A model generated the notes under the pieces. That model ran no database searches and was not told the origin of the DNA. It saw nothing but the letters and a program-made list of their open reading frames with translations. Below are positions 1 through 8,990 of a stretch of 64,000 bases of DNA, one piece after another. Positions within the stretch are counted from its first letter, which is position 1. Every line of letters starts with the position of its first letter. The stretch is from Natrarchaeobius chitinivorans. GTDB lineage: Archaea > Halobacteriota > Halobacteria > Halobacteriales > Natrialbaceae. The stretch lies in assembly GCF_003841505.1 (NCBI RefSeq), contig NZ_REGA01000003.1, forward strand, positions 124,001 to 188,000, given 5' to 3'. Both the position numbers and the translations under genes were made by a program.

Positions 1-48
1 ACCCGTTCGCCAGCCGGCGCTGTACGATCGGTGTCTCAATCGTTTGCT

Positions 49-657
49 TCAATCGTCGTACTTCGGTTTTCGTTCCCTGGCGCGCTCGAGGGCCGTCTCG
101 ACGACGTCACGGACGTCACCGGAGAAGACGTCTCCGTGACCGGCGTACATCCGAGAGACGCCGTCGGGCAACCGCTCGAGTAGCGTCTCGATGCTGTCGA
201 TGAGCCGTTCGCGGGACTGGCCGGCCATGTCGGTGCGGCCGAAACTGCCGTAATCGAACGCCCCGTCGTCGTGGACCACGACGTCGCCGGAGAACAGCGA
301 CGACTCCGAGACGAACGAGAGGTGATCGTCCGCGTGGCCGGGCGTGTAGACCACGTCGAACGTCTCGTCGCCGATCGGCACCGTCTCCCCGTCCGAGAGT
401 GACTCCGTCCGCGCCGGGTGATGTGCGTAGGCGTAGACGTCCGGATCGAAGGCGTCGACGACGGCCTCGAGTTGCTCGACGTGATCGCCGTGTTGGTGAG
501 TCAGGACGATCGCGTCGACGCGGTCCGTATGCGATCGGATCTCGTCGACGACGCCGTCCCACGCGCCCGCGTCCACGAGCGTCGTCTGCTCGCCGATTGC
601 CAGAAACGCGTTGCAGGTGAACGTCTCCGCATCGTCGGTCACGTGGTGAACTTCCAT
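49..657 (-). CDS. MBL-fold metallo-hydrolase
   Basis: This is a 202-residue metallo-beta-lactamase-fold hydrolase of the glyoxalase II-like type. The zinc-binding motif THQHGDH is at about residues 53-59, followed by PGHADDH near 105, FSGD near 118 and AGHGD near 175, which together supply the usual ligands for two metals. It has no signal peptide or membrane segment, so it is cytoplasmic. The ATG at 657 gives a normal N-terminus (MEVHHV); an upstream in-frame ATG at 717 would add 20 residues unlike the family. The substrate cannot be told from the sequence; thioester or lactone hydrolysis is typical of relatives. It stands alone, read away from the small gene at 819. Confidence 0.85.
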   Translation of the reverse strand: MEVHHVTDDAETFTCNAFLAIGEQTTLVDAGAWDGVVDEIRSHTDRVDAIVLTHQHGDHVEQLEAVVDAFDPDVYAYAHHPARTESLSDGETVPIGDETFDVVYTPGHADDHLSFVSESSLFSGDVVVHDDGAFDYGSFGRTDMAGQSRERLIDSIETLLERLPDGVSRMYAGHGDVFSGDVRDVVETALERARERKPKYDD

Positions 658-818
658 AGTCGGACACTCGAGAGCGGACGCCAAAATGGTGCTGTTCGAA
701 GCGGACGGTGGTGGCAACGATTTCTCGACGCGTTCTCGACTCTCTTTTTTTTCACGAACGACGGCCCCACACCCATCACCGCGGAATTTTTCAACTGGAG
801 GCCCGTAGACAATCGTGT

Positions 819-995
819 ATGGGATTCGGGAGCTACGACGAATCCGAGCAACAGGAAGTGGACGCTGATTTTGACGAAGACGACGGAGTCAAATCCGGAG
901 AAAGCAGTCACGACGGAACGATCGAGTTCGAAAACGGAGCCTCGAGCGACGAACTACTCGACCGACTGAAAGAGATCAAAGACGACGACGGGTGA
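819..995 (+). CDS. Small acidic haloarchaeal protein, DUF5786-like
   Basis: This 58-residue, very acidic protein starts MGFGSYDESEQQ and ends with the helix-like segment DELLDRLKEIKDDDG. The opening resembles the DUF5786 family of small conserved haloarchaeal proteins; I rely on recall of that family. The ATG at 819 is chosen because conserved sequence begins there, although the frame stays open upstream. Its TGA stop overlaps the ATG of the next gene (TGATG), so the two are probably translationally coupled. The function is unknown. Confidence 0.75.
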   Translation: MGFGSYDESEQQEVDADFDEDDGVKSGESSHDGTIEFENGASSDELLDRLKEIKDDDG

Positions 996-1567
996 TGAAG
1001 TCCGGGGTGCGGGCGCTGGGCGTCGCCGAATCGTACCGGGGCGGTCGGGACCACAGCACGCTCGCCGGGGCGGTCGTGCGTGCCGATGGCGTGCTCGACG
1101 GACTCGCCTACGAACCCTGCACCGTCGGCGGCACAGACGCCACCGACGCCGTCGTCACGCTCGTCGCCGACCTCGAGCGACCCGACGCCCGGTACGTCCT
1201 GCTCGGCGCTATCGCCCCCGCATGGTACAACGTCGTCGACCTCTCGCGGGTCCGGGAGGCGTGCGAGCGCCCAGCGATCGCCGTGACGTTCGAAGCGAGC
1301 GACGGCCTCGAGTCCGGACTCCGGGAGGCGTTTTCCGGTCGGGAACTCGAGGCCCGCCTCGAGATCTACCGGAAACTTCCCGACCGTCGGCCGGTGTCGA
1401 TCGACGGTGAGACGGTCTACGTCCGGTGTGTCGGTTGCGAATTCGAAGAAGCTGAGGAGGTCGTGAGGGCGTTCACGTCGGCGGGCGGTCGGCCGGAGCC
1501 GATCCGCATCGCGCGACTGGCCGCACGCGCGGCGGATCGGTACGCGCCGTCGAACGATCGAGTGTAA
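995..1567 (+). CDS. DUF99 family protein (endonuclease dU-like)
   Basis: This 190-residue protein matches the archaeal DUF99 (UPF0215) family. It has the typical opening KSGVRALGVAES, a glycine-rich TVGGTDATDA segment, and a C-terminal half ending in IRIARLAARA. Some members are described as deoxyuridine endonucleases, so a role in DNA repair is possible; a uracil-DNA glycosylase lies 170 bp downstream on the same strand, which fits but does not prove it. The ATG at 995 overlaps the preceding TGA; a GTG at 992 is an alternative. No signal peptide is seen. Confidence 0.8.
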   Translation: MKSGVRALGVAESYRGGRDHSTLAGAVVRADGVLDGLAYEPCTVGGTDATDAVVTLVADLERPDARYVLLGAIAPAWYNVVDLSRVREACERPAIAVTFEASDGLESGLREAFSGRELEARLEIYRKLPDRRPVSIDGETVYVRCVGCEFEEAEEVVRAFTSAGGRPEPIRIARLAARAADRYAPSNDRV

Positions 1568-1734
1568 GACCGGCGGACAGCAGTCGGTGTGGCGGCGGTC
1601 TGGAACTCGCGATCTCGGATACCGACCGCACTCGAGGGACCGATCGTCACGACGGGTTGTCCGATCAGACCGATCCGTATCGGTCCGTCGTCGGGACCCG
1701 AAAGACGTAGTAGTCGGCCGTCTGTCCTACCGGT

Positions 1735-2334
1735 ATGGGATCGATGGAGGACCTCCGTGTCAGTGCGTGTACGCGCTGCCCGGAGCTGGTCGACTCTCGG
1801 AGTCAGATCGTCAACGGGGCGGGGCCTGAGGACGCCGATGTCCTGTTCGTCGGCGAGGGACCCGGCGCACAGGAAGACGAAGAGGGTGAACCGTTCGTCG
1901 GTCGCAGTGGCTCTGTACTCGACGAGCAACTCCGGATCGTCGGACTCGACCGCGACCGGATCCGGATCACGAACTGCGTCCGGTGTCGACCGCCGGAGAA
2001 CCGCGACCCGACCAAAGACGAACTCGAGAACTGTCGGGAGTACCTCGAGGCCGAAATCGATCGTCTCGATCCGGACGTGATCGTCACGCTGGGGAAAGTA
2101 CCCACCGAACACCTCCTGGACCGGTCGGTCGCCGTCACGAAGGAGGCGGGCTCGCTCGAGGACGTCCGTATCGAGGGGACGCCTCGACGACTCCTGATCT
2201 GTGTCCACCCGGCGGCGACGCTGTACGACCGAAGCCAGGAGGAGACGTTCGCGGCGGCGCTCGAGCGGGCGGCCGAGCTGGCGGACGTCGACGCGAGCAA
2301 CGGGAGCGGGCAGACGCGACTCGACGGATTCTGA
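1735..2334 (+). CDS. Uracil-DNA glycosylase, family 4 (Fe-S)
   Basis: This 199-residue enzyme removes uracil from DNA in base-excision repair. Motif A is GEGPGAQED (residues 40-48) and the second motif is HPAA near residue 160. Four cysteines (C12 and C15 near the N-terminus, C84 in VRCRPP, and C100) match the 4Fe-4S ligands of thermophile-type family 4 UDGs. Length is normal. An alternative start is the ATG at 1744. The stop codon TGA (2332-2334) is also the first three bases of a family-1 palindromic element, so the transcript runs straight into a hairpin. Confidence 0.92.
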   Translation: MGSMEDLRVSACTRCPELVDSRSQIVNGAGPEDADVLFVGEGPGAQEDEEGEPFVGRSGSVLDEQLRIVGLDRDRIRITNCVRCRPPENRDPTKDELENCREYLEAEIDRLDPDVIVTLGKVPTEHLLDRSVAVTKEAGSLEDVRIEGTPRRLLICVHPAATLYDRSQEETFAAALERAAELADVDASNGSGQTRLDGF

Positions 2335-2414
2335 TACGGATTACTATAACTGCGTACCGGAGCGACCGCGGAACAGCACCCGGTCGCTCCGGTAACGACT
2401 CCCAGTAAACCATG
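2332..2414. repeat. Family-1 palindromic element, copy A
   Basis: An imperfect 80-nt palindrome that begins TGATACGGATTACTATA and ends CAGTAAACCATG. The core is a GC-rich stem (ACCGGAGCGACC pairing with GGTCGCTCCGGT) around a short loop. The left end TGATACGG overlaps the TGA stop of the uracil-DNA glycosylase gene. The right end has drifted from the consensus AAACCGTATCA. Six further copies occur in the window. Confidence 0.8.
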
Positions 2415-2487
2415 GGGTTCTTCTCACTATCGTAGCCGACCGAAGCCAACAGTGGTCTTAACCTGACGGAGTTCGAACGTGGGCGTG

Positions 2488-2853
2488 ATGGACGGCGAAA
2501 TCTCGACAGACGAGGTCAACGAACTCCTCGAGGCGGATGCCGACGTACACGTCGTCGACATTCGCGACGAGCGAAGTTTCGAACACAGCCACATCCCCGG
2601 CAGCGAGAACGTCCCGTTTCACGAACTCACGGCGCGCATCGAGGAGTTCGAGGACGCGGATCGAATCGTGACCGTCTGCCCGCACGGCAAGGCAAGCGTC
2701 CAGGCAGCGAAACTTATCGGCTCCTACGAGGGGAGCGCAGACGCCACCGTCGAGAGCATGGCGGGCGGACTCGAGGAGTACGGCATGAAGTACGGACTCG
2801 CCCGCGAGGTCGAGACGGACGACTCGAGCGCAGAAACCGAATCACCGTTCTAG
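2488..2853 (+). CDS. Rhodanese-like domain protein
   Basis: This 121-residue single-domain rhodanese carries the motifs VVDIRDERSFEHSHIPGS (residues 22-39) and the active-site loop CPHGKAS, with the likely catalytic cysteine at C64. Such proteins move sulfane sulfur as a cysteine persulfide; the acceptor is unknown. It is cytoplasmic, with no signal sequence. The ATG at 2488 is preferred over the GTG codons at 2479 and 2485 because the domain begins at once after it. The last 20 residues are an acidic tail typical of halophiles. Confidence 0.87.
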   Translation: MDGEISTDEVNELLEADADVHVVDIRDERSFEHSHIPGSENVPFHELTARIEEFEDADRIVTVCPHGKASVQAAKLIGSYEGSADATVESMAGGLEEYGMKYGLAREVETDDSSAETESPF

Positions 2854-2993
2854 TCCGAACCCGAATACGGACAGTCTCGTGAGACGTCGAATCGGTAAGA
2901 CGCAGCTTTCGATCGGCTGCTGTCCGGAAAACGGGAGCGGTCAGACGTCGATGCGTGCGTTGGGATCGGAAGTCGTTTCAGATCATCGCGGGC

Positions 2994-3287
2994 TCATGCG
3001 ACGTTGAAGCCGCGATCCCGAAGGAAATCCTCGATGCGGCCGGAGTGGTTGCCCTGGAGTTCGATGTGGCTGTCTTCGACCGTGCCGCCACAGGCGAACT
3101 TGGACTTGAGATCCGACGAGAGACTGTCGAGGTCGACGTCCTTCGGATCGAATCCTTCGATGATCGTTACCTCTTTTCCGTATCTGCGCTCGTCAATGCG
3201 GATGGTGAGTTGCTGTTGTCCCTTGGCCACGTCTTCACAGACGCAGAGTTCCTCGGGCAGCCCGCACGTCGAGCAGACTTCCGACAT
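2994..3287 (-). CDS. Translation initiation factor eIF1 (SUI1)
   Basis: This 97-residue SUI1-domain protein is the archaeal eIF1 homologue that helps the small ribosomal subunit select the start codon. The N-terminus has a cysteine cluster ([13 protein letters not shown]), common in archaeal members. The core includes [12 protein letters not shown], a conserved [15 protein letters not shown] segment and the C-terminal [15 protein letters not shown] region. A TATA-like box (TTTAATATGG, minus strand, about 3310-3320) lies 27 nt before the ATG, so the mRNA is probably leaderless. Confidence 0.93.
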   Translation of the reverse strand: MSEVCSTCGLPEELCVCEDVAKGQQQLTIRIDERRYGKEVTIIEGFDPKDVDLDSLSSDLKSKFACGGTVEDSHIELQGNHSGRIEDFLRDRGFNVA

Positions 3288-3464
3288 TACGTCCGTCAGT
3301 ACGAAATGGCCATATTAAACACTATCGGGACCTGCGCGCCGTCGTGCGGTTCTTTTTGAACCATCGAGGAGTGTACCGCCGACTGATACGGTAAACTGTC
3401 CCGATGAACCGTGAGAGGGCGACTCATCGCCGCTCGCACGACACCGGGGGCAAACGGTACGAAC

Positions 3465-3547
3465 GATACGGATTGCTGTATCTGTGTACCGGAGCAACCG
3501 AGTGCTGTTCCGCGGTCTTCGGTACTGGCGTACAGTAACCCGTATCA
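3465..3547. repeat. Family-1 palindromic element, copy B
   Basis: An 82-nt imperfect palindrome starting GATACGGATTGCTGTA and ending TACAGTAACCCGTATC. The inner stem pairs GTACCGGAG with CTTCGGTAC. Read on the minus strand its end is TGATACGG, and that TGA (3545-3547) is the stop codon of the transglutaminase gene, as in copies A, F and G. Confidence 0.8.
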
Positions 3548-5836
3548 GTCGCCGATCGACAGGCGTTGCCAGACCAGTTCGTCGACGGCTGCGATCGCCG
3601 CGTCTGCTTCATCGCGATCGACCCCACCGCCGTAGACCGCACGCTCGTAACACTCGAGAACCGTCTGTGCGCGCGGATCGGCCGCGAGCCCGCCGTCCCG
3701 TTTTTCTGCGAGGTCAGCGAGGTACTCCCGTGCCGACTCGTCGTGTCGGCGAGGGCGGTACTCGCGTGCGAGCAGTCCCTCGAGTCGACGGAAAGTGCGT
3801 TCGGCGTCACGGTCGGGATCGCGGCGCCGTCCGTGCCAGAACAACCCGATCGTCCGCCGGGCGTTCGCCGTCGCGCCCGTCCGGTGGACGCCGGCAACCA
3901 GCCCACCTGCGAGAACGAGGGCGATCGTCGCCATTTCGCGCGTGATCGTGACGTCGGGGAGGATCGACTCGCGTTCGTCTTCGTCGTCGCGTTCGGTCGA
4001 CGTGTCGATGAGCTCGGCGGGGGCCTCCGGCGGTGACTCCGGATCGCCCTCGTCGCCGTCGGTGGTGTCGTTGTCCGGTGGCTGGTCGGATTCGTCCTCG
4101 TCCGGTTCGGGGTCGGTCGGTTCGTCCCCGTCCTCGTCTTCGTCTGTCGAAGCGTCGGGCTCGTCGGCGTCGTCTTCGACCTCCTCGTCTTCGTCTTCAG
4201 CGCCGTCGAGGGCCTGCTCGAGGTACTCGTCGTGGACCGAATCGCGCTCGCTGCTCGGCGTCGGTTCGAACGCGACCCATCCCTTCTCGGGGAAGTAGAC
4301 TTCGACCCACGCGTGAGCGTCGAGCCCGCGGACGGCATACTCGTCGTTGTCGACCGGTTCGCCGCTCGTGTATCCCGTCACGTACCTGGCCGGGACGTCT
4401 TCAGCTCGCAACATCTGGACCATCGTCGTCGCGAAGTAGACGCAGTAGCCCTCGTCCATCTCGAGGAGGAACTCCTCGGCGACGTTGCCGTCCGGCTTCT
4501 CGACGTCGAGCGAGTACTCGTAGGACGAGCGCATGTATCCCTCGATCATGGCTGCTTTTTCGTACGGTGTCTCGGCGTCGGCCGTGATTTCGGCCGTCCG
4601 TTCCTCGAACTCGCTCGAGGTTCCTTCCGGCGTCTGGAGGTAGTATTCTCGAACCTCCGGTGGATAGTCGGTTCCGGCCCGCTGCAGTTGGTCGGGGTTG
4701 CGATCGACGGCTGCACTCTCGACGACGTAGCTGTCGCCTTCGATCAACGTCGTCGTGGGGTGAACCTGACCGTGTCTGGATACCTCGGTGTAGTCGGTGA
4801 CGTCTCCCTCGATCGAAACCGGGTGCGGTGCCGTTGGCATGACCCCTAGTTCGGTCTCCGCGGTGACGACGTGCTGGTGGCGATCGGTCGCTCCTGGCGG
4901 CGACGCGAGTTCACCTGCGTACGGTCGCTCGATCCCCGTTCGGACCCACTCGTCGCCGGTAAACCGATCGTACACTCCCGTCCGCCAGTAAGACGGCCGT
5001 TCCGACTCGACCGTGAACCTGACTTCCGGAGAGAGATCGACCTGACCGGCGATCGCCGATCGCTCCGAGGCCGAGTCGACCGTCCCCTCGAGGGTTCCGT
5101 CCGTCGTTCCACCCGCCGTCGACGGCGTCGCCGGTCCGGCCGGGACGAACGTCACCGAAAGCGAGAGCGCGACGGTGAGCGCAAAGAGGACCGCGATCAG
5201 ATCGGCCTGGGCGACGGAGCCACCGCGACGCTCGAGTTCGCCGAAGCCGACGGCACCGATCGCGCCGAGCGTGCCGAGTAACGTGACTCCCGTCCCCGCG
5301 TCGCCCGTCAGGACGAGAAACAGTAACGCGGCGCCGCCGGGGATCACGCTCGCCCCGTACCGCCCGCGCAAGACGAGATACCACGAGAGAAAGACCGGGG
5401 CGGGGACGAACGCGAGCGACCAGACGCCCGCGTCGATCATTCGGAGCACGGGGAGACCGGTCGCGATCTGTAACGCGTCTTCGACGACTGCGCCCGCTTG
5501 CGAAACCATGGTCACAGCGCCGACGCCGCTCGTTTCGAAGTAGTAGGCGAATCCGACCACGGCGGCGACGGCAGCGGCGATCGTCGCAGTTCGTGGCCGA
5601 ATCGCCCGCGCCAGAACCGTCGCCCCGACGAGCACGGTCGCGACGAGAGCGAGCAATGATCGCGAGCCGCCGACGACGCGCGTCACGTCGAGGAGGACGC
5701 TTACGTACGACGCCGTCAGGACCAACACGCACCCGAGCGCGAGCAGTCGGAAGACACTGGGACCGACCGTTCCGTCGGCATCGACCCGCACCGTCGACCC
5801 GCGGGTTCCCGGATCGGATCCGTGACCGGAACTCAC
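3545..5836 (-). CDS. Transglutaminase-like membrane protein (TgpA type)
   Basis: This 763-residue protein has an N-terminal block of about six hydrophobic helices (DUF3488-like, roughly residues 20-220). An extracytoplasmic transglutaminase-like domain follows, with a catalytic Cys in DEGYCVYFATTMVQ, His in GLDAHAWVEVY and a downstream acidic residue. Then come a long Asp/Glu-rich linker, one more membrane helix (MATIALVLAGGLVAG) and a C-terminal DUF4129-like domain. This is the TgpA/YebA layout. It is the last gene of a MoxR-DUF58-transglutaminase operon. The GTG at 5836 is chosen because it overlaps the upstream TGA (GTGA) and the hydrophobic region begins soon after; the open frame up to 5962 is Arg/Ser-rich shadow sequence. 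The target is unknown; archaea lack murein, so a surface-protein role is inference. Confidence 0.85.
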   Translation of the reverse strand: MSSGHGSDPGTRGSTVRVDADGTVGPSVFRLLALGCVLVLTASYVSVLLDVTRVVGGSRSLLALVATVLVGATVLARAIRPRTATIAAAVAAVVGFAYYFETSGVGAVTMVSQAGAVVEDALQIATGLPVLRMIDAGVWSLAFVPAPVFLSWYLVLRGRYGASVIPGGAALLFLVLTGDAGTGVTLLGTLGAIGAVGFGELERRGGSVAQADLIAVLFALTVALSLSVTFVPAGPATPSTAGGTTDGTLEGTVDSASERSAIAGQVDLSPEVRFTVESERPSYWRTGVYDRFTGDEWVRTGIERPYAGELASPPGATDRHQHVVTAETELGVMPTAPHPVSIEGDVTDYTEVSRHGQVHPTTTLIEGDSYVVESAAVDRNPDQLQRAGTDYPPEVREYYLQTPEGTSSEFEERTAEITADAETPYEKAAMIEGYMRSSYEYSLDVEKPDGNVAEEFLLEMDEGYCVYFATTMVQMLRAEDVPARYVTGYTSGEPVDNDEYAVRGLDAHAWVEVYFPEKGWVAFEPTPSSERDSVHDEYLEQALDGAEDEDEEVEDDADEPDASTDEDEDGDEPTDPEPDEDESDQPPDNDTTDGDEGDPESPPEAPAELIDTSTERDDEDERESILPDVTITREMATIALVLAGGLVAGVHRTGATANARRTIGLFWHGRRRDPDRDAERTFRRLEGLLAREYRPRRHDESAREYLADLAEKRDGGLAADPRAQTVLECYERAVYGGGVDRDEADAAIAAVDELVWQRLSIGD

Positions 5837-6936
5837 GCCAGTGCCCCCCGTCGATCGTCGTCGGCTCGTTCGCTGTCTCCGGACGTTTCGTGATCGTCTT
5901 CCGCGAGATGTGCTGGACGACGGTCGGCGTCCTCGGGGCTCCCCCTCTCCGGGTCGGCGCACAGCCGATCGAACGGAATCTCCTCGCCGTCGACGACGAC
6001 CGTCGTTCCTCCGACGTCGGCCTCGACGAGAACGTCGGCGTCGGCCCGAGTCCGGTCGTCGAGTTCGCCGGCCTCGACGACGGCGAGCATCTCCAGCAGG
6101 GTCCGCCGGTGTTTCCGCCCCGACCCCGCCGGCTGGTCGTCACCCGGAAGCGCGAGGCCGACCTCGGCTCCCGCCTCGAGCAGGTGGTCTACGACGCTGG
6201 CGGCGGCGGTCGCCAGTTCCTCTTCGTGACCCGACGCGGCCGTGGCGGCGACCGTGACCGCTTCCTCGTGTGTCTGGTCTGCGTACTCCGTGACGAGCAG
6301 TCCGCCGTCGGGTCGCTTGGCAGCGGACTTCCAGTGAACGTCCCGAAGGGGGTCCCCGCGGCGGTACTCGCGGAGCCGGTCGAACTCCCCCCGATGGCCG
6401 CGAGCCGCCGTCGCGGATCGCGCCATCAATCGATCGACGCCGCCTCCACGGAGGTCGCGAACGCGTGGATAGACGACGACCGACGCAGCCGACCGGTAGT
6501 CGAATCGGCGCTCGACCAGGCCGAGAACGTCCGTCACGGTGATCGACACCCCGCCGACGTACTGTTTCCCCCGCTTCTCGAGCGTCAGATCGTACGCCAG
6601 TCGCGTCTCCTCGCCCGCTTCGAGCGTCGTCTCGAGTCGGGTGGTCTCGGGGGTCGAGAGCCCGTCGCCGACGTCGACCTCGATCGTCGCCGACATCGTC
6701 TCGTCGGCTTCGACCCGTCGTTGCACCGTCCGCACGTCGCCGACGAATCCGTCGTCGACGCCGGGTTTTCCGACGGTCGGAGCGCCGATTCGGCCGATCG
6801 CGAGCAGTCCCGCGACCACTGCGATCGAGGTCGGGACGACCACGGCGTTCAGTGACCGCGGGCCGTACTGCCAGCTCATTACGAGCGCGAAGCCGACGAC
6901 GGTGACGGCGGTCCAGCCTCGTCTCGTCAGTCGCAT
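5833..6936 (-). CDS. DUF58 domain-containing membrane protein
   Basis: This 367-residue protein has two N-terminal membrane helices (residues about 10-50), an immunoglobulin-like middle region and the DUF58 motif REYRRGDPLRDVHWKSAAKR near residue 200. A vWA-like C-terminal part ends in an acidic tail. DUF58 proteins regularly sit between a MoxR AAA+ ATPase and a transglutaminase-like protein, as here, and are thought to be clients of the ATPase. It overlaps MoxR by 10 nt and the transglutaminase start by 4 nt, so the three are co-translated. Confidence 0.88.
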   Translation of the reverse strand: MRLTRRGWTAVTVVGFALVMSWQYGPRSLNAVVVPTSIAVVAGLLAIGRIGAPTVGKPGVDDGFVGDVRTVQRRVEADETMSATIEVDVGDGLSTPETTRLETTLEAGEETRLAYDLTLEKRGKQYVGGVSITVTDVLGLVERRFDYRSAASVVVYPRVRDLRGGGVDRLMARSATAARGHRGEFDRLREYRRGDPLRDVHWKSAAKRPDGGLLVTEYADQTHEEAVTVAATAASGHEEELATAAASVVDHLLEAGAEVGLALPGDDQPAGSGRKHRRTLLEMLAVVEAGELDDRTRADADVLVEADVGGTTVVVDGEEIPFDRLCADPERGSPEDADRRPAHLAEDDHETSGDSERADDDRRGALA

Positions 6937-7925
6937 CCCTCAGTTACCTCCTCGACCGGAACGCGTTCCAGACCCTCCCTGACGACGTCACGGCCATCAC
7001 GGCCGCGATCCGTCGTCTGGATTCGGTGGGAAAGCACCACCGGTGCCTCGCGCTTGACGTCGTCGGGGATAACGTACTCCCTGCCGTCGGTGACCGCTCG
7101 CGCCTGGGCCGCCCGAAGCAACGAGATCGTCCCGCGGGGGCTGACGCCGAACTCCGCGTTCTCTCGGGTGTACCCGGCCAGGCGGGTGGCGTAGGCCCGA
7201 ACTGGTTTCTCAATACGGATTCCCGTGACCGTTTCGCGGGCACGGACGACCGTCTCGCGATCGGTGACCGGTTCGAGCGACTCGATCGGGTGATGACCGA
7301 CCGTCCGCTCGAGCATCTCGGTTTCCTCGTCCGGATCGGGGTAGCCGAGCCGGAGTTTCTTCATGAACCGGTCGAGTTCGGCGAACGGAAGATCGTACGT
7401 TCGATTCGGCTCGACGGCGTTCTGGGTCGCGATGACGGTAAAGGGATTCGGCAGCGTCCGGGTTTCGCCGTCGACCGTGACCTGCCCCTCTTCCATCGCC
7501 TCGAGCAGCGCGGTTTGTGTCTTCGGCGGCGCGCGGTTTATCTCGTCGCCGAGTACGATGTTTCCGAAGACGGGGCCGGCCTGAAACTCGAATTCGCGGG
7601 TTCGCTGATTGAAGACGTTGACGCCGGTTACGTCCGACGGGAGGAGATCCGGGGTAAACTGAACGCGACGGAACGAACAGTCGATCGACGTCGCGATCGA
7701 GCGGGCGAGCATCGTCTTACCGACGCCGGGAACGTCCTCGAGCAGCACGTGGCCGCGTCCGAGGATGGCGGTGATGACGTGCTCGATCACGTCGTCGTGA
7801 CCGACGATAACCCGGGAGACGTTCGCCTCGAGGTCGCGACAGAGGCTCGCGGCGCTCGAGACAGAGAGTGGGTCGTCGGTGGGCGATTCGGCGGTCATGT
7901 CGTGAGTCGGGTCGACGTCAGTCAT
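6927..7925 (-). CDS. MoxR family AAA+ ATPase
   Basis: This 332-residue AAA+ ATPase has Walker A GVGKT in LLEDVPGVGKTMLARS (about residue 65), a Walker B-like segment GNIVLGDEINRAPPKTQTAL and the MoxR sensor segment ATQNAVEPNRTYDLPFAELDRF. MoxR proteins act as chaperones for the maturation of vWA/DUF58 proteins. It is the first gene of the operon with DUF58 and the transglutaminase. The start could instead be the ATG ten codons later (7898); both precede the ATPase core. Confidence 0.92.
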   Translation of the reverse strand: MTDVDPTHDMTAESPTDDPLSVSSAASLCRDLEANVSRVIVGHDDVIEHVITAILGRGHVLLEDVPGVGKTMLARSIATSIDCSFRRVQFTPDLLPSDVTGVNVFNQRTREFEFQAGPVFGNIVLGDEINRAPPKTQTALLEAMEEGQVTVDGETRTLPNPFTVIATQNAVEPNRTYDLPFAELDRFMKKLRLGYPDPDEETEMLERTVGHHPIESLEPVTDRETVVRARETVTGIRIEKPVRAYATRLAGYTRENAEFGVSPRGTISLLRAAQARAVTDGREYVIPDDVKREAPVVLSHRIQTTDRGRDGRDVVREGLERVPVEEVTEGCD

Positions 7926-8248
7926 CGATTGCGTGGAGGGCGTTTCCGGACGGCGATTCGATTCGCGTTCGTCCGTGTTCGGTGATTGCGTACCATATGC
8001 GTTGTGCCACCGAAACGGCTGCCGGTGGAAACACGGGTACGTACGTTCGGTGTGGCTACGGCACTGACGGTGAAAAGAATACCCCCTCGTTCGAGCCGAA
8101 AAACGCAGTCGCTACCGATACCGGTGAGAGAGCCGAAAGCCGGTACTCTCTCGTTCGCCCGGACCGACTCGTCCCGTTCCAGACGTCGACTATCCGGACG
8201 AACTCGAGGTGGGTATCGGTTCGCCCGGAAGTTCAGTCTGGACGGATA
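7926..8248. other. Intergenic region, nothing recognised
   Basis: This 323-bp stretch separates the 5' end of the MoxR operon from the 3' end of the cold shock gene. Open frames here are short and have the Arg/Ser-rich composition of non-coding high-GC sequence. It should hold the MoxR promoter, but no convincing TATA box is visible close to 7925. Confidence 0.5.
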
Positions 8249-8443
8249 CTACAGTCGTTCTACGTTCGTTGCGCGCGGGCCCTTATCGGCCTGCTCGATG
8301 TCGAACTCGACTTCCTGTCCCTCTTCCAGATCGGGACCGCCGACGTCTTCCATGTGGAAGAACACGTCCTCGTCCGAATCCTCGCTCTCGATGAACCCGT
8401 AACCGCCAGTGTCGTTGAAGAATGCGACCGTACCTTTCGCCAT
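8249..8443 (-). CDS. Cold shock domain protein (CspA-like)
   Basis: This 64-residue protein is a single cold-shock domain with both RNA-binding motifs: GGYGFIES (RNP1-like) and DVFFHMED (RNP2-like). It binds single-stranded nucleic acid and acts as an RNA chaperone. Length is normal for the family and charge is strongly negative, as expected in a halophile. A clear TATA box lies about 30 nt upstream, so the mRNA has only a few bases of leader. Confidence 0.95.
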   Translation of the reverse strand: MAKGTVAFFNDTGGYGFIESEDSDEDVFFHMEDVGGPDLEEGQEVEFDIEQADKGPRATNVERL

Positions 8444-8468
8444 TGCACCTTTACAGAACCACGACTGA

Positions 8469-8480
8469 GATATAAATGTT
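8469..8480 (-). promoter_or_regulatory. TATA box of the cold shock gene
   Basis: On the minus strand the sequence AACATTTATATC is centred about 31 nt before the ATG at 8443. It fits the archaeal box A, which sits about 26 nt before the transcription start. Transcription should begin within a few bases of the start codon. Confidence 0.65.
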
Positions 8481-8539
8481 CGGGGGAGACGAACGACAGC
8501 GTCCGGAACGTGGGGATGTGAACCCGAACCGACCGATGG

Positions 8540-8815
8540 CTACCACTCCTTGCAGGCCGAACAGACGAATCCGCCGTCCTCGCGCCAGACACGGTCGGTT
8601 TCGTCCTGGCAGTTCCCACAGGTGTACGTCCCCCAGGCGTACGTCGAACGCGACGTTTCCGGTCGGCTATCGCTCGTATCGTCGCCATCGGATTCGACGT
8701 CTCTCGAGTTCTCACCGTCTCCCCCGGCACACGAGCCGTCGTCTTCGGCACACAAGCTGTCGTCCTCGTCGCTCGAGTCGATGCCGAACTCGGAGAGCGT
8801 CGCGTCCTCGGTCAC
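8540..8815 (-). CDS. Small zinc-ribbon protein, DUF7573-like
   Basis: This 91-residue protein begins VTEDATLSEFGI, has an acidic, low-complexity middle, and ends in a zinc ribbon: CGNC near residue 71 and CSAC near residue 86, finishing CKEW. The layout resembles a small haloarchaeal family I recall as DUF7573; the function is unknown. The GTG at 8815 is preferred to longer starts: a TATA-like GTATAAG lies about 30 nt upstream, and the longer frame would overlap the divergent gene at 8991. Confidence 0.7.
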   Translation of the reverse strand: MTEDATLSEFGIDSSDEDDSLCAEDDGSCAGGDGENSRDVESDGDDTSDSRPETSRSTYAWGTYTCGNCQDETDRVWREDGGFVCSACKEW

Positions 8816-8990
8816 GCGCCGACGTACGGACGGGGCCGGCTTATACGGTTCGACCGACGGCCAGGTCTGACGGAGTCGCGCTCGGACGGCAGTGACGGAC
8901 AACAGACCGTCTGACGTCGGATCACAGTGACACCGTCCGTCGCGAAGCTGGACCGGCACGGCCAAGTACCACCGACGACAATCCCCGCAC

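Noticed and set aside
5837-5962. N-terminal extension of the transglutaminase gene
   Set aside because: The extra 42 residues are low-complexity Arg/Ser sequence overlapping DUF58; the GTG at 5836 overlaps the DUF58 stop and directly precedes the membrane helices.
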